A stretch of 64,000 bases of DNA from Pseudomonadota bacterium. Its GTDB lineage: Bacteria > Desulfobacterota > Desulfovibrionia > Desulfovibrionales > Desulfovibrionaceae. How positions within the stretch are numbered: the stretch's first letter is position 1; every line of letters starts with the position of its first letter. Below the pieces are notes generated by a model that saw nothing but the letters and a program-made list of their open reading frames with translations, had not been told where the DNA came from and made no database searches. The stretch covers positions 10,282 through 74,281 of the forward strand of contig JAEWQB010000025.1 in NCBI GenBank assembly GCA_023460395.1, in the 5' to 3' direction. Below are positions 7,474 through 16,466 of the stretch, one piece after another. The position numbers and the translations under genes were made by a program.

Positions 7474-8241
7474 ATGCACTCTTTGCTATTGATTGATGAC
7501 GACCCTGAACTGTGCGCATTGCTTGACGATTATCTGACCCCGGAAGGGTTTTCCCTGCAGGCGGTGCGGCGCGGGGCGGAGGGGCTTGCCATTGCCACCT
7601 CCGGTTCGTTTGAACTTGTTATTTTGGATGTGGGCCTTCCTGATACAAACGGGTTTGACGTACTGGCGGAACTCCGTGGTCAGTCACAGGTTCCTGTTAT
7701 CATGCTCACTGGTCGGTCTGAGGATGTGGACCGCATTGTGGGATTGGAAATGGGGGCCGATGACTATCTATGCAAACCTTTTGTGCCACGGGAACTGCTG
7801 GCGCGTATTCGCTCCGTGCTTCGCCGCAGCAGGCTTGCCAAGGCTTCTATGCCACAACGGAACAGGCAGATTGTAGCCGACGATCTCGTGCTCGACCGCG
7901 CCTCACGCTCTGTGATGTGCGCCGGAGAACCGGCGGTCCTGACCTTTGCGGAATACACAATTCTTGAAATGCTGCTCGATGCGACAGGCGATACCGTTTC
8001 GCGTGAGGCCATTTCCGTAAAGGCTTTGGGGCGTGAATTGGCGGCGTATGACCGCAGTATTGATGTGCATATGAGCAACTTGCGCCGAAAGTTGGGCACA
8101 TCTCCCGGTGGCGGGGAACGTATTGTTACTGTGCGGGGGGCGGGATATTTCTATAACCTCACCACGCCGTGGGGAGAGCAGAGCGAACGGAGCAAGGAGC
8201 AGGGAGGGGCTTTCATCAGACTGCCGGGAGAGATTCAATGA
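7474..8241 (+). CDS. Response regulator, OmpR/CpxR type
   Basis: 255-aa two-domain response regulator. The receiver domain (1-120) has the acidic pocket D8/D9, the phospho-acceptor D52 (LVILDVGLPD), the switch T79 and K101 (CKPF). A winged-helix DNA-binding domain follows (about 130-235), ending with SNLRRKLG and a typical VRGAGYFY turn. The C-terminal tail (EQSERSKEQGG) is extra. The start is supported by GGGGAACG. Its TGA overlaps the kinase ATG (ATGA), so both proteins are made from one transcript. By sequence it resembles CpxR, an envelope-stress regulator, but the signal here is unknown. Confidence 0.92.
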   Translation: MHSLLLIDDDPELCALLDDYLTPEGFSLQAVRRGAEGLAIATSGSFELVILDVGLPDTNGFDVLAELRGQSQVPVIMLTGRSEDVDRIVGLEMGADDYLCKPFVPRELLARIRSVLRRSRLAKASMPQRNRQIVADDLVLDRASRSVMCAGEPAVLTFAEYTILEMLLDATGDTVSREAISVKALGRELAAYDRSIDVHMSNLRRKLGTSPGGGERIVTVRGAGYFYNLTTPWGEQSERSKEQGGAFIRLPGEIQ

Positions 8242-9734
8242 AAGTTTGGTTACTGCGTGGCGTGGCCTTTGTTCTGATCACATCGGGCACCATCGCGTTA
8301 TCACTTTTCTTCTGTACCCAAGTGCTGGAGCGCGGTCCGGTGGCTAATCGGCTGCGGGAAGACAACGCCCGTGAGTTGGCTATCGCGGGCGAGTTGTTGT
8401 TCTGGCTCTCTCATTCTTCGGATTTTACCGCGCGTGGCCGATTTTCCGCAGACATGGGGGAAATCGGAGGAACCTACATGCTTTTTTCTGAGGCACTGGA
8501 ACCTGTGGCAGGAAACGGGGATGACCCTGATTTACGCCAACTGGTGAACGTGGCCCATGAAAAGCAGGAATTCGTGGGTGGTTTGCCCGCGTCGTTAACG
8601 GCAAAAGGGGCGTGGGAAGATTACGCCATGCCCTACGTGGCTCCAGACGGAAAGCAGTATTACGTGGCGGGCAGCGTAGAGGAGCACCGCGCCCTGCCGG
8701 GAGTCGATGCCGCTGTATGGATAGCGGCGCGGCTACTCGCCCTTGGTGTGGCGGGAGGCATTGTCCTGCTTCTGGCCCGTGCCTCGGAACATCCGGCGCG
8801 AGAGATGCGTAAGGCGCTGCGCCGTTTTGCTCATGGAGAATACGATGCCAGAGTGAGTGTGAAACACATCCACCGGGGAGACGAGTTAGCCAAGCTGGCA
8901 TATGAATTTAACGCCATGGCTGAACGCATGGGGCATTTGCACGCGGAGCAGCATCGCCTTTTCGGGGAACTGTCGCATGAAATGCGTTCACCCCTTTCCC
9001 GTATGGCCTTGGCGGTGGAGTTGGCGGGGCGGTCCGGTTCTCCAGAAGTTGTCCGGTTGCTGGATCGTATTCGTCGTGATGCCGACAGGTTGGGTATGCT
9101 GACCAATGAAATGTTAGAGCTTGCCCGTGCGCAAGACATCTCTCCGGTGCTTTCCGGTCGGCATGAGGGCGTGTCTTTTTCAGAAAAAATGTCGCTGGAT
9201 GTGGCGGAGATTCTTGCCCAAGTGGTGCAGGATGCCCGTTTTGAAGCGGAAGCTGCGGGCAAACGGGTCATTTGTGGAGAATTGCCGCGTGGACTGACTG
9301 TGGATGGCATGCCAGAATTATTACACCGCATGGTAGAGAATGTGTTGCGCAATGCCATACGTCATACGCCCCCCGGAACTGCAGTCACGGTGGGATTGGA
9401 ATGTGGCGTCCGTGCCGGACGTCCCTGCGCCATGATTCGTGTGTGCGACGAAGGGCCGGGCGTGAGAGAAGACGAGTTGGAAAGCATTTTCCAACCCTTC
9501 GTGCGGGGATCGTCTTCACGGGAAATGGCAGTCGGTGAAAATTCCGAACCCCCAGCCGCTATGGAAGGCAAAGGCTTAGGGCTTTCCATCAGCAGGCATG
9601 TGGCTATTCGCCACGGCGGTCGCGTGTGGGCGGAAAACATGCACGATGGCGGCTTCCGCGTGACCATGCGGCTGCCTCTGGTGGCAGTTCCCGCGTCATC
9701 CATGCCCAGTCCGCTGGTGCTGCAACCTTCGTAA
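8238..9734 (+). CDS. Membrane sensor histidine kinase, CpxA-like
   Basis: 498-aa sensor kinase. A first transmembrane helix lies at residues 6-26, an extracytoplasmic loop of about 130 residues follows, and a second helix spans about 160-180. Next come a HAMP linker, a HisKA domain with the phospho-acceptor H247 (GELSHEMRSPLSRM), and an ATPase domain with N box (ENVLRNAIRHTP), G1 (DEGPGV) and G2 (GKGLGLSI). The frame could extend to 8169, but the ATG at 8238 overlaps the regulator stop by four bases and places the membrane helix at the N-terminus. It is the cognate kinase of the preceding regulator. Confidence 0.92.
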   Translation: MKVWLLRGVAFVLITSGTIALSLFFCTQVLERGPVANRLREDNARELAIAGELLFWLSHSSDFTARGRFSADMGEIGGTYMLFSEALEPVAGNGDDPDLRQLVNVAHEKQEFVGGLPASLTAKGAWEDYAMPYVAPDGKQYYVAGSVEEHRALPGVDAAVWIAARLLALGVAGGIVLLLARASEHPAREMRKALRRFAHGEYDARVSVKHIHRGDELAKLAYEFNAMAERMGHLHAEQHRLFGELSHEMRSPLSRMALAVELAGRSGSPEVVRLLDRIRRDADRLGMLTNEMLELARAQDISPVLSGRHEGVSFSEKMSLDVAEILAQVVQDARFEAEAAGKRVICGELPRGLTVDGMPELLHRMVENVLRNAIRHTPPGTAVTVGLECGVRAGRPCAMIRVCDEGPGVREDELESIFQPFVRGSSSREMAVGENSEPPAAMEGKGLGLSISRHVAIRHGGRVWAENMHDGGFRVTMRLPLVAVPASSMPSPLVLQPS

Positions 9735-9741
9735 GTTCCTC

Positions 9742-11367
9742 TTAAAGGCCGAAAGCGCAGCCGTCTGCTCTGGGATCGCTGGCCCCTTCGTAAAATCCGC
9801 TCATGTTGCGTAAGAGTATCTGCCCGCGGCCGAAGAGTTTTCGCTCATAGCTGCGGAGTTCCCGTATGGGCTGACGCAGGGCGTACAGCCCTTCTTGCGT
9901 TACCGTGTCCATGCCTTCTTCCACCGCCACGGAACCGTCCGCTTCGATGCAAAAGCGCAGACGGTCCAGCGCACTTTGTGGATCGCAATGATCGTCCAGA
10001 AGAGCGCTGAGTACCTGCACATGCCCCTGTGGCTGCATAAAGCCACCCATGACTCCCAGCGCGGCGTGCAATGAGCCGTCCGGGAGAGTAGTCATGCAGG
10101 GAATGATGGTGTGATAGGGGCGTTTCACCGGGCCTGCGCAGTTAGGGTGCTCAGGTACGAGGCTGAAATTGCAGCCCCGGTTCTGCAGGGCAAACCCCAG
10201 TCCGTCCGGCACAATGCCGCTGCCGAAATTCATATAGACGGAATTGACCATGGAGACTGCGTTGCCGTCTTGGTCTGCCACACAAAACTGTACCGTATCA
10301 CTGCCGTTTTCCGGGGCACCGTGCATAATGGCGGCATTGCGGTGCCGGGGAAGAATCCGGGTGGCGCGTTGGGCGCAGTAGGCGTCATTTAGCAAATGTT
10401 CCCAGCGGATATCGGCATGGGCGGGGTCGCAAATGTAGCGGTGTGCGTCTGCAAAGGCGAGGCGGAGCGCCTCTATTTGCCGGTGCAGACGTTCAGGAGA
10501 AAGCGGGGCGAATTGGGCGTGGTCCGTATGGCGTAAAATGCCCAGCGCGTTTAACGCCACCAAACCCTGCCCGTTGGGCGGACATTCGTGCACGGTCACG
10601 CCACCGTATTCTACGGAAAGGGGCGTTTCCCAGTCTGCGCGGCATCCCGCGAGATCCTCACCCGTGAGCACCCCACCCGCCCGTTGCACCGCAGTGACCA
10701 TGCGTTCGGCGAATTCCCCTTCATAAAACCCCTGCATTCCGTATCGGGCAAGACGTTCCAGAACAGTGGCTATGTCGGGGTTACGTATTCTTTCTCCGGG
10801 TAAGGGCGCGCGGTCCTGAGGGAGAAGGATGCTGTGCGCGTGATGCGCGCGTAATGCTTCGTGCTGTGTCCAGAGTTCCGCCGTTACGGGGCCTACCGCG
10901 TAACCTGTTCGCGCGAGCCGTATGGCGGGTGCCAGAATTTGTGCCATATCCAGTTTACCAAAGCGGTTGTGCAGAGCGCACCACGCCGCGCACGCTCCGG
11001 GCACTGTGACCGCGAGTCCATGCCGGGGCGGAATGGCGTTGCAGTCATCTCCTAGGGTTGCGCGTACCGTATCCAGCGTAAGCGCGGCAGGACTCCTTCC
11101 CGAACCGTTTAGCGCATGAACGCTACCCGTAGCGGCATCGTGCCAAAGGGCAAATGCGTCGCCTCCCGGTCCTGTGGAGCAAGGTTCCACAACAGCCAGC
11201 ACTGCTGCCGCCGCCACCGCTCCGTCGGCGGCATTTCCGCCTGCGCGGAGCATCTCCAGTGCCGCCGCGACGGCGGAAGGTTGAGACGCCGCCGCCATAC
11301 CCCGGTCTGCAAACACGGCAGAACGGCGAGAGCAAAAGGAAAAGGAAGCGGGTTGGGAAGCGGACAT
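9742..11367 (-). CDS. ggt: Gamma-glutamyltransferase-family protein
   Basis: 541-aa Ntn-hydrolase that transfers or hydrolyses gamma-glutamyl groups, for example of glutathione. The precursor autocleaves before a conserved threonine, seen here as T358 in GSDTVQFCVAD. Other family signatures are the N-terminal RAGGNAADGAVA segment (residues 41-52), PNGQG (264-268), and the C-terminal GVMGGFMQPQGH stretch. There is no signal peptide, so unlike E. coli Ggt it should be cytoplasmic, as in the YwrD-like branch. The start is supported by AAGGTG. It is divergent from korDABC, with a palindromic site 17 bases upstream of its ATG. Confidence 0.9.
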   Translation of the reverse strand: MSASQPASFSFCSRRSAVFADRGMAAASQPSAVAAALEMLRAGGNAADGAVAAAAVLAVVEPCSTGPGGDAFALWHDAATGSVHALNGSGRSPAALTLDTVRATLGDDCNAIPPRHGLAVTVPGACAAWCALHNRFGKLDMAQILAPAIRLARTGYAVGPVTAELWTQHEALRAHHAHSILLPQDRAPLPGERIRNPDIATVLERLARYGMQGFYEGEFAERMVTAVQRAGGVLTGEDLAGCRADWETPLSVEYGGVTVHECPPNGQGLVALNALGILRHTDHAQFAPLSPERLHRQIEALRLAFADAHRYICDPAHADIRWEHLLNDAYCAQRATRILPRHRNAAIMHGAPENGSDTVQFCVADQDGNAVSMVNSVYMNFGSGIVPDGLGFALQNRGCNFSLVPEHPNCAGPVKRPYHTIIPCMTTLPDGSLHAALGVMGGFMQPQGHVQVLSALLDDHCDPQSALDRLRFCIEADGSVAVEEGMDTVTQEGLYALRQPIRELRSYERKLFGRGQILLRNMSGFYEGASDPRADGCAFGL

Positions 11368-11383
11368 GGCGACACCTTATGAA

Positions 11384-11399
11384 TTGTGTGATCACACAA
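11384..11399. promoter_or_regulatory. Perfect 16-bp palindrome between ggt and korDABC
   Basis: TTGTGTGATCACACAA is a perfect palindrome in the divergent intergenic region. The compact GTGTGATCACAC core without a spacer looks like a GntR-type operator rather than a CRP site, which would need six bases between the halves. It could control ggt, the kor operon, or both. Confidence 0.7.
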
Positions 11400-11560
11400 G
11401 TTGAAGGTTTTTTTACAGTTTTCCTCTTTTGCCTTGCGAGCAGCATAGACTCATTGTAACACGGGAAGGCAGAGAACTCACAGGCTCCGGTGTGCCCATG
11501 CGCCGGCGATATGTTCCCATGGCAGCGTGCTGCCGCAAGCAACAGGTATCCGGTACGGTA

Positions 11561-11872
11561 ATGCCAAAAAAAAAGAAAGGGCAATCACAAGTTTGCGTGT
11601 ATCAGGATTGGTGTAAGGGATGCGGGCTGTGCGTGGCCTTCTGTCCCGCCAAGGTGCTGGAATTGAATGCGTTGGGCAAGGCGGTCCCGGTGCGCGAGAG
11701 CGACTGCATTAATTGCGGCTTTTGCGAACTACACTGTCCTGATTTCGCAATTTCCATCCGGCCTGTTGGCGCGCCAAACAGTGCTCCCGACCCGACTCTG
11801 GGGACTACGGCGGAGGACGGGGCTGGCAATGACATGGGACCGGAACGGTCCCCTAACGGAGAGGTGTGCTGA
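11561..11872 (+). CDS. korD: 2-oxoglutarate:ferredoxin oxidoreductase, ferredoxin (delta) subunit
   Basis: 103-aa ferredoxin with two [4Fe-4S] motifs: C18/C21/C24/C28 (CKGCGLCVAFC) and C49/C52/C55/C59 (CINCGFCELHC). It supplies the internal electron wire of a four-subunit 2-oxoacid oxidoreductase. The frame is open upstream to 11429; the ATG at 11561 is preferred because the lysine-rich MPKKKKG start gives the normal length, although no clear ribosome site is visible. The C-terminal 35 residues are low-complexity. It stands first in korDABC. Confidence 0.85.
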   Translation: MPKKKKGQSQVCVYQDWCKGCGLCVAFCPAKVLELNALGKAVPVRESDCINCGFCELHCPDFAISIRPVGAPNSAPDPTLGTTAEDGAGNDMGPERSPNGEVC

Positions 11873-11874
11873 CC

Positions 11875-13023
11875 ATGGCAAGCATAACGAAACGGCGCAA
11901 GAATATTGAGGCGTTCGCACAGGGAAACGAAGCCATAGCCGAAGGTGCCTTGCTGGCGGGCTGTACGTTTTTCGCGGGGTATCCCATCACTCCATCCACA
12001 GAGATTATGGAGGTTATGTCGCAGCGTTTGCCGCGCTCCGAGGAAGGGGTATTCCTGCAGATGGAAGATGAAATCGCCAGCATGGGCGCTATCATTGGTG
12101 CATCGCTTGCCGGGCGAAAAGCTATGACCGCCACTTCCGGTCCCGGATTTGCTTTAATGCAGGAGCATATCGGATACGCATGCATGGTGGAGTCGCCTTT
12201 AGTGGTTGTGAACGTGATGCGGGGCGGTCCCAGTACCGGCCTGCCCACCAGCCCGGCGCAGGCCGATGTGCAAATGGCCCGCTGGGGCACACACGGAGAT
12301 CATTCCATCATTGTACTTTCCGCTTCCACAGTGCAGGAGTGCTTGGAAATGACGGTGGTGGCCTTCAATATGGCCGAGAAATACCGCACACCAGTTATTT
12401 TGCTGGTAGACGAAGTAACCGCGCATACACGGGAAAAAATAGTCATCCCGCATGCGGGTGATTTGGAAATTCTTTCCCGCATGGCCCCCACCGTTCCCCC
12501 GGAGTGGTTTAAACCATATGCGGAAGCCACCCGCGCGGTGCCCGCCATGGCTGCCATAGGGTCCGGCTACCGTATTCATGTAACGGGGCTGACACACGAC
12601 GAAATGGGGTTTCCTACCTCGCGCCCAGACGAGGTGAACGAAGCTATGAAGCGCATATTCCGTAAAATAGATCAGTTTTACGGGGATATTATGATGGTGG
12701 ACGAGTTTATGACCCACGATGCCGAAGTGGGTGTGGTGGCATATGGCAGTGTGGCGCGTTCGGCCCGGTACGCCGTGGAGCAGGCGAGGGACCGGGGCGT
12801 GCGTGCCGGGCTGTTGACGCTGAAAACGCTGTTTCCTTTTGCCCGTCCCGCAGTGGAACGGTTATGCCTGCAATGTCGGCATGTTCTGGTTCCAGAGATG
12901 AATATGGGACAGATTTCGCGCGAAGTGAAACGCGTGAACAATGGCAAAACTCGTGTACGGACTCTGAATAGAGTGGATGGGCAGATTATTACGCCTTCCG
13001 AAATCCTCAAAGCCATACTGTAG
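11875..13023 (+). CDS. korA: 2-oxoglutarate:ferredoxin oxidoreductase, alpha subunit
   Basis: 382-aa alpha subunit of a thiamine diphosphate-dependent 2-oxoacid:ferredoxin oxidoreductase. The pyrimidine-binding domain has the signature GNEAIAEGALLAGCTFFAGY, followed by PITPSTEIME, and the MEDEIASMGAIIGAS segment. The central part has GPSTGLPTSPAQADV, typical of KorA. The C-terminal domain (after about residue 255) resembles transketolase-C. Start choice: ATG at 11875 just after the korD stop; a GTG at 11866 is possible. The four genes korD-A-B-C are contiguous. The 2-oxoglutarate specificity is inferred from subunit order and similarity to KorAB rather than from a diagnostic residue. Confidence 0.9.
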   Translation: MASITKRRKNIEAFAQGNEAIAEGALLAGCTFFAGYPITPSTEIMEVMSQRLPRSEEGVFLQMEDEIASMGAIIGASLAGRKAMTATSGPGFALMQEHIGYACMVESPLVVVNVMRGGPSTGLPTSPAQADVQMARWGTHGDHSIIVLSASTVQECLEMTVVAFNMAEKYRTPVILLVDEVTAHTREKIVIPHAGDLEILSRMAPTVPPEWFKPYAEATRAVPAMAAIGSGYRIHVTGLTHDEMGFPTSRPDEVNEAMKRIFRKIDQFYGDIMMVDEFMTHDAEVGVVAYGSVARSARYAVEQARDRGVRAGLLTLKTLFPFARPAVERLCLQCRHVLVPEMNMGQISREVKRVNNGKTRVRTLNRVDGQIITPSEILKAIL

Positions 13024-13030
13024 GTGCGCC

Positions 13031-13855
13031 ATGTCGGATGTAACGCAACGTATTCATGAATATCTGCGGCATAATAAAAAGTTTCCGCATGTATTTTGCC
13101 CCGGCTGCGGGCACGGTATTGTGCTTGGTTCACTTATTCGCAGTGTGGACGCATTGGAGCTGCGTAAAGATGATGTGGTCATTGTGGCGGGTATCGGCTG
13201 TTCCGGGCGTATGGCTGTGTATGTAGATTTCAATACGGTGCATACCACGCACGGTCGTGCGCTGACCTTTGCCACCGGGATTAAAATGGCTAACCCGGCG
13301 CTTACCGTTATCTGTGTTATGGGTGATGGGGATGCGCTCTCTATTGGCGGAAACCATCTTATCCACGCCGCCCGCCGCAATATCGGCATTACCGCCCTTA
13401 TCCTTAATAACCAAACGTACGGTATGACCGGGGGGCAGTGTTCCCCGGCAACTCCTTGTGGCAACACCTCCATGACCACTCCCTACGGCTCGCTGGAGGC
13501 ACCGTTTGATACGGTGGAACTGGCAAGTGCGGCGGGTGCCGGATACGTGGCGCGGGGCACCTCGTTTCATGCGACCATGTTAGACGGGCTTATTCGTGAG
13601 GCAATTACGCATCCCGGCTTTTCCGTGGTGGAGGCCCTTTCTCCGTGTCCCACGCAATACGGTCGTAAAAATGGCTTCCGCGATGTGGTGAGCATGTACG
13701 AGTGGTTGAAGAAAAATACTGTGAAGCTGGAACATCGTAAGGAGAATGATACCCGCATTCCCCTTGGTGTATTCCGTAATCTGGATACCCCCGGTCTGGA
13801 AGAGCGCTATGCGGACCTGAAGGCGCGGCTTCGGGCGAAGGAGCAGGCAGAATGA
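13031..13855 (+). CDS. korB: 2-oxoglutarate:ferredoxin oxidoreductase, beta subunit
   Basis: 274-aa beta subunit that binds thiamine diphosphate and a [4Fe-4S] cluster. The CPGCGHG motif gives C23 and C26, and C57 (GIGCSGR) is a further cluster ligand. The TPP/Mg motif begins GDGDALSIGGNH (98-109) and continues NNQTYGMTGGQ. The ATG at 13031, 7 bases after korA, gives the standard N-terminus; a longer frame from 12977 only overlaps korA. Its end overlaps korC by 4 bases. Confidence 0.92.
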   Translation: MSDVTQRIHEYLRHNKKFPHVFCPGCGHGIVLGSLIRSVDALELRKDDVVIVAGIGCSGRMAVYVDFNTVHTTHGRALTFATGIKMANPALTVICVMGDGDALSIGGNHLIHAARRNIGITALILNNQTYGMTGGQCSPATPCGNTSMTTPYGSLEAPFDTVELASAAGAGYVARGTSFHATMLDGLIREAITHPGFSVVEALSPCPTQYGRKNGFRDVVSMYEWLKKNTVKLEHRKENDTRIPLGVFRNLDTPGLEERYADLKARLRAKEQAE

Positions 13856-14472
13856 AAACGCCCAGACATATTGACCGATTTGAAATTCGTCTTTCCGGTA
13901 CGGGAGGGCAGGGCTTAATTACTTTGGGCAGAATGCTTGGCTACGCGTTGGCCCTTGGGCAGGGATATTTCGTTACCCAAACTCAGAGCTACGGGCCAGA
14001 GGCGCGTGGCGGCTCCAGCCGCGCTGATGTGGTGGTGAGCAGCAACCCCATCAGTTATCCGAAGACGGAGACGTTGGATTTGCTGGTGGCTCTTTCCCAG
14101 CAGGCATGTAACGCCTATTATCATTACATGAAACGTACCGGCATTCTTCTTGTGGATACCTCACTGGTGCAACAACCGCCCACCAACGTGTTTCTGGGGC
14201 TTCCGTTTACGGAATTAGCCACTCGTAAGGTGGGTAATCCACTTACGGTGAACACGCTTGTGTTTGGCGCGGTTACACATATTTTGCCCTTTGCCGAACC
14301 CCGGATAATGCGGGCGGCATTGTTGGAAAATTTGCCTAAGAAGATTCACGAAGTGAACCTGAAGGCGTTTAACCTCGGATTAAAACAGGCGAAACAGCAG
14401 TTTGGCGAAACCCCCTCCCTTTGGGAAATGGCGCAGGAAGAAGCGCAGGCGGAGGATGATTTTTCCGACTAG
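13852..14472 (+). CDS. korC: 2-oxoglutarate:ferredoxin oxidoreductase, gamma subunit
   Basis: 206-aa gamma subunit, the domain that binds coenzyme A in this enzyme class. The signature GTGGQGLITLGRML is at residues 16-29 and SYGPEARGGSSRADVVVS at about 47-64. The start is coupled to korB through an ATGA overlap. It completes a D-A-B-C set, so a full four-subunit enzyme can be made from this operon. No terminator was found immediately after it. Confidence 0.92.
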   Translation: MKTPRHIDRFEIRLSGTGGQGLITLGRMLGYALALGQGYFVTQTQSYGPEARGGSSRADVVVSSNPISYPKTETLDLLVALSQQACNAYYHYMKRTGILLVDTSLVQQPPTNVFLGLPFTELATRKVGNPLTVNTLVFGAVTHILPFAEPRIMRAALLENLPKKIHEVNLKAFNLGLKQAKQQFGETPSLWEMAQEEAQAEDDFSD

Positions 14473-14730
14473 ACAGGCTTGTTCCGCGCATGGATGGTGG
14501 GTACTAAGGTACTGGGCAACGCGTGGAATAGCAGGGGCGTGTGGCAACGGGGAGCGCGGCGGAGGTATGCTTCGATCGCCGTTCCGCGCGGACGGGACGG
14601 GAGGCAGGCTCGCAGTATGGGCGGGATTACCGGATATCACCCTGTATTACCACGCACCTCCCACTGCCGGATCTTGCCAGATGGCATCTTGCGTAGTACC
14701 TGTGCCGCAAACCTATGAAGAAGGGGCGTC

Positions 14731-15024
14731 ATGAGCACCACAGTTGAAGAACTTACCGTGAATTATGAAGAGGACGGGCAGCTTGTTGTTAAGGAACTGG
14801 ATAAAGTTATCCTTTCCAAAGGCGCATGGGCTACCGTGATGTTCCGGTATCAGAAATGGGAAGCGAAACGGGAAGATTACGGGCCGGATATGTATATTAT
14901 CCGCCGGTACCGTAAGATGAACGGAGAATACCGGGCGCAGTCCAAATTTAACATCAGCAGCGCGGATCAGGCCAAAAAGGTTATCGCCGCACTGCAGGAA
15001 TGGGTGGACGGCGCTGAGGCGTAG
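14731..15024 (+). CDS. Small hypothetical protein downstream of kor
   Basis: 97-aa soluble protein that I do not recognise. It is rich in charged and aromatic residues, with a compact core (ILSKGAWATVMFRYQKWEAK, then YIIRRYRKMNGEYRAQSKFNISS) that reads like a small beta-sheet plus a C-terminal helix. No cysteines, signal peptide or membrane segment are present. GAAGGGG lies 6 bases before the ATG, a good ribosome site. It lies 258 bases after korC on the same strand with no gene between; that gap holds no convincing coding region or structured RNA that I can see. It may belong to the kor transcript. Confidence 0.7.
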   Translation: MSTTVEELTVNYEEDGQLVVKELDKVILSKGAWATVMFRYQKWEAKREDYGPDMYIIRRYRKMNGEYRAQSKFNISSADQAKKVIAALQEWVDGAEA

Positions 15025-15091
15025 CGGGGGATTTTTCCCGCTGCAACGGCGTATACGCTTCGTTGCCAGCACTTCTCAAAAAACGGTATAA

Positions 15092-15122
15092 AGCGCAGCC
15101 CCGGTCATTCCGGGGCTGCGCT
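15092..15122. terminator. Terminator-like hairpin between the 97-aa gene and murI
   Basis: A perfect 13-bp GC-rich stem (15092-15104 with 15110-15122) with a 5-base loop. On the minus strand it is followed by TTATACCGTTTTTT, a spaced U tract. On the plus strand no U run follows. It probably ends the murI transcript and may also slow plus-strand readthrough. Confidence 0.65.
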
Positions 15123-15284
15123 CGTTGATGGACGGAAAAAACGCACAGGCGGCGCGGGAAAGACGCACGCCGGGTATGTGGCTCCCAAACAAGGCATTCA
15201 TTCTTCACTGGCTGTCGGGTATCGGGGAGGCCGTTGCGGGCGGAGAATGCGAGTTGCCTGCCATAGCCGAAGGTGTTTTTGGAC

Positions 15285-16142
15285 TCAGGCGAGGGTTTTG
15301 GCGTGTGCCTTTGGGGGGACCATGCGTTCGTGTCCGTCCATAAGGGGCCACAATCCGTAAGAGGCAAGCGCTGAGGCCAAAGGCGCCGTCACCGGACGAC
15401 CTGATGTCAGGATGAAATCGGCTGATCCGTCGGGCACTGCTGGCTGTACTGCCGGGCCGATGAGCTGAACCATGCGGCGGGCGATGGCAGGAGCGGGGTC
15501 GATCCACGACACAGGCCACGGGGCCAGTGCTTCAAAACGCGGCAGCAGTAATGGATAATGCGTGCATGCCAGCACCACCGTGTCCGTGCATCGCCCATCA
15601 TGATCGACAAACGCTGGTGCCACTGCGGCGCGGATGAGTTCATCCGCAACTGGTGTGCCCGCCAGTTCGGCCTCGGCATAGCCCGCAAGTTGCGTGCTCC
15701 CGACGAGGGTGACTGCGCAATCGCCCGCGAAATCACGAATCAGATCATGCGTATAATCCCGGTGAACTGTACCGGGGGTGGCCAGAATGGAAATGGCGCG
15801 TGTTACGGACTGCGCGGCTGCGGGCTTAATCGCGGGAACTGTGCCGATGAACGGTAGCGGAAAGCGCGCCCGGAGTCCCGGCAACACCAATGTCGCCGCT
15901 GTATTACAGGCAATGACCACGAGATCGGGCGTGTACCGGGCGATAAGTCCCCCCATTATCCCGACCACTCGGTCCAGCAGCACCGGAGCTGCCTTGGGTC
16001 CATATGGAAAACCAGCATCGTCGGCGACATATATGAAGTGGACATCAGGTCGTGCCTTGCGCAATTGCGCGAAAACCGACAGCCCCCCAACCCCCGAATC
16101 GAACACCAGCACCACCGGCGTACGATCTTCATTTCCATTCAT
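15285..16142 (-). CDS. murI: Glutamate racemase
   Basis: 285-aa cofactor-independent racemase converting L- to D-glutamate for peptidoglycan. The N-terminus VVLVFDSGVGGLSVF is the classic signature. The two catalytic cysteines are C79 (VIACNTAA) and C193 (VLACTHYPLLLP). ATG at 16142 is chosen; a GTG directly before it would add one residue. The gene stands alone, with an intergenic stretch upstream and a hairpin about 160 bases downstream. The length is slightly above average because of a C-terminal tail. Confidence 0.95.
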   Translation of the reverse strand: MNGNEDRTPVVLVFDSGVGGLSVFAQLRKARPDVHFIYVADDAGFPYGPKAAPVLLDRVVGIMGGLIARYTPDLVVIACNTAATLVLPGLRARFPLPFIGTVPAIKPAAAQSVTRAISILATPGTVHRDYTHDLIRDFAGDCAVTLVGSTQLAGYAEAELAGTPVADELIRAAVAPAFVDHDGRCTDTVVLACTHYPLLLPRFEALAPWPVSWIDPAPAIARRMVQLIGPAVQPAVPDGSADFILTSGRPVTAPLASALASYGLWPLMDGHERMVPPKAHAKTLA

Positions 16143-16145
16143 CAC

Positions 16146-16466
16146 AACACTCGTTATTTTACATGGCCCGGCTTTCGCTGCGCCATATAGTCTGTATCAT
16201 CTGAGGAATGTGTTATTTGGCAAATGCATCGTCTGGCGAAGTCTCAACTGACCGGACATATCAACCGCCGGACGTAGCAGCCGGCCTCGCCGCAATGCGC
16301 CATGGCGCGGTGTAATCTGCCCCTACTGATACCGGCTCAGGAGGGGCAAAGCTAACTTCTGTGCCCATCATCGTAGGCGCACTGCGGAGGTATGACAACC
16401 ATAACGATATGCGGATTGGTTTTTGCGGGGCAGCCGCGCAGGGCGGGAGCAATGGACCGGAGGGGA
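16146..16466. other. Intergenic region upstream of murI
   Basis: 321 bases between the murI start and the end of the small gene at 16467, both on the minus strand. It should hold the murI promoter, but I could not pick out convincing -35/-10 boxes. No open frame with a ribosome site, tRNA or recognisable riboswitch was seen. Confidence 0.5.

Noticed and set aside
14473..14730. Open frames in the gap after korC
   Set aside because: They show no ribosome sites and composition like non-coding sequence; no structured RNA recognised.
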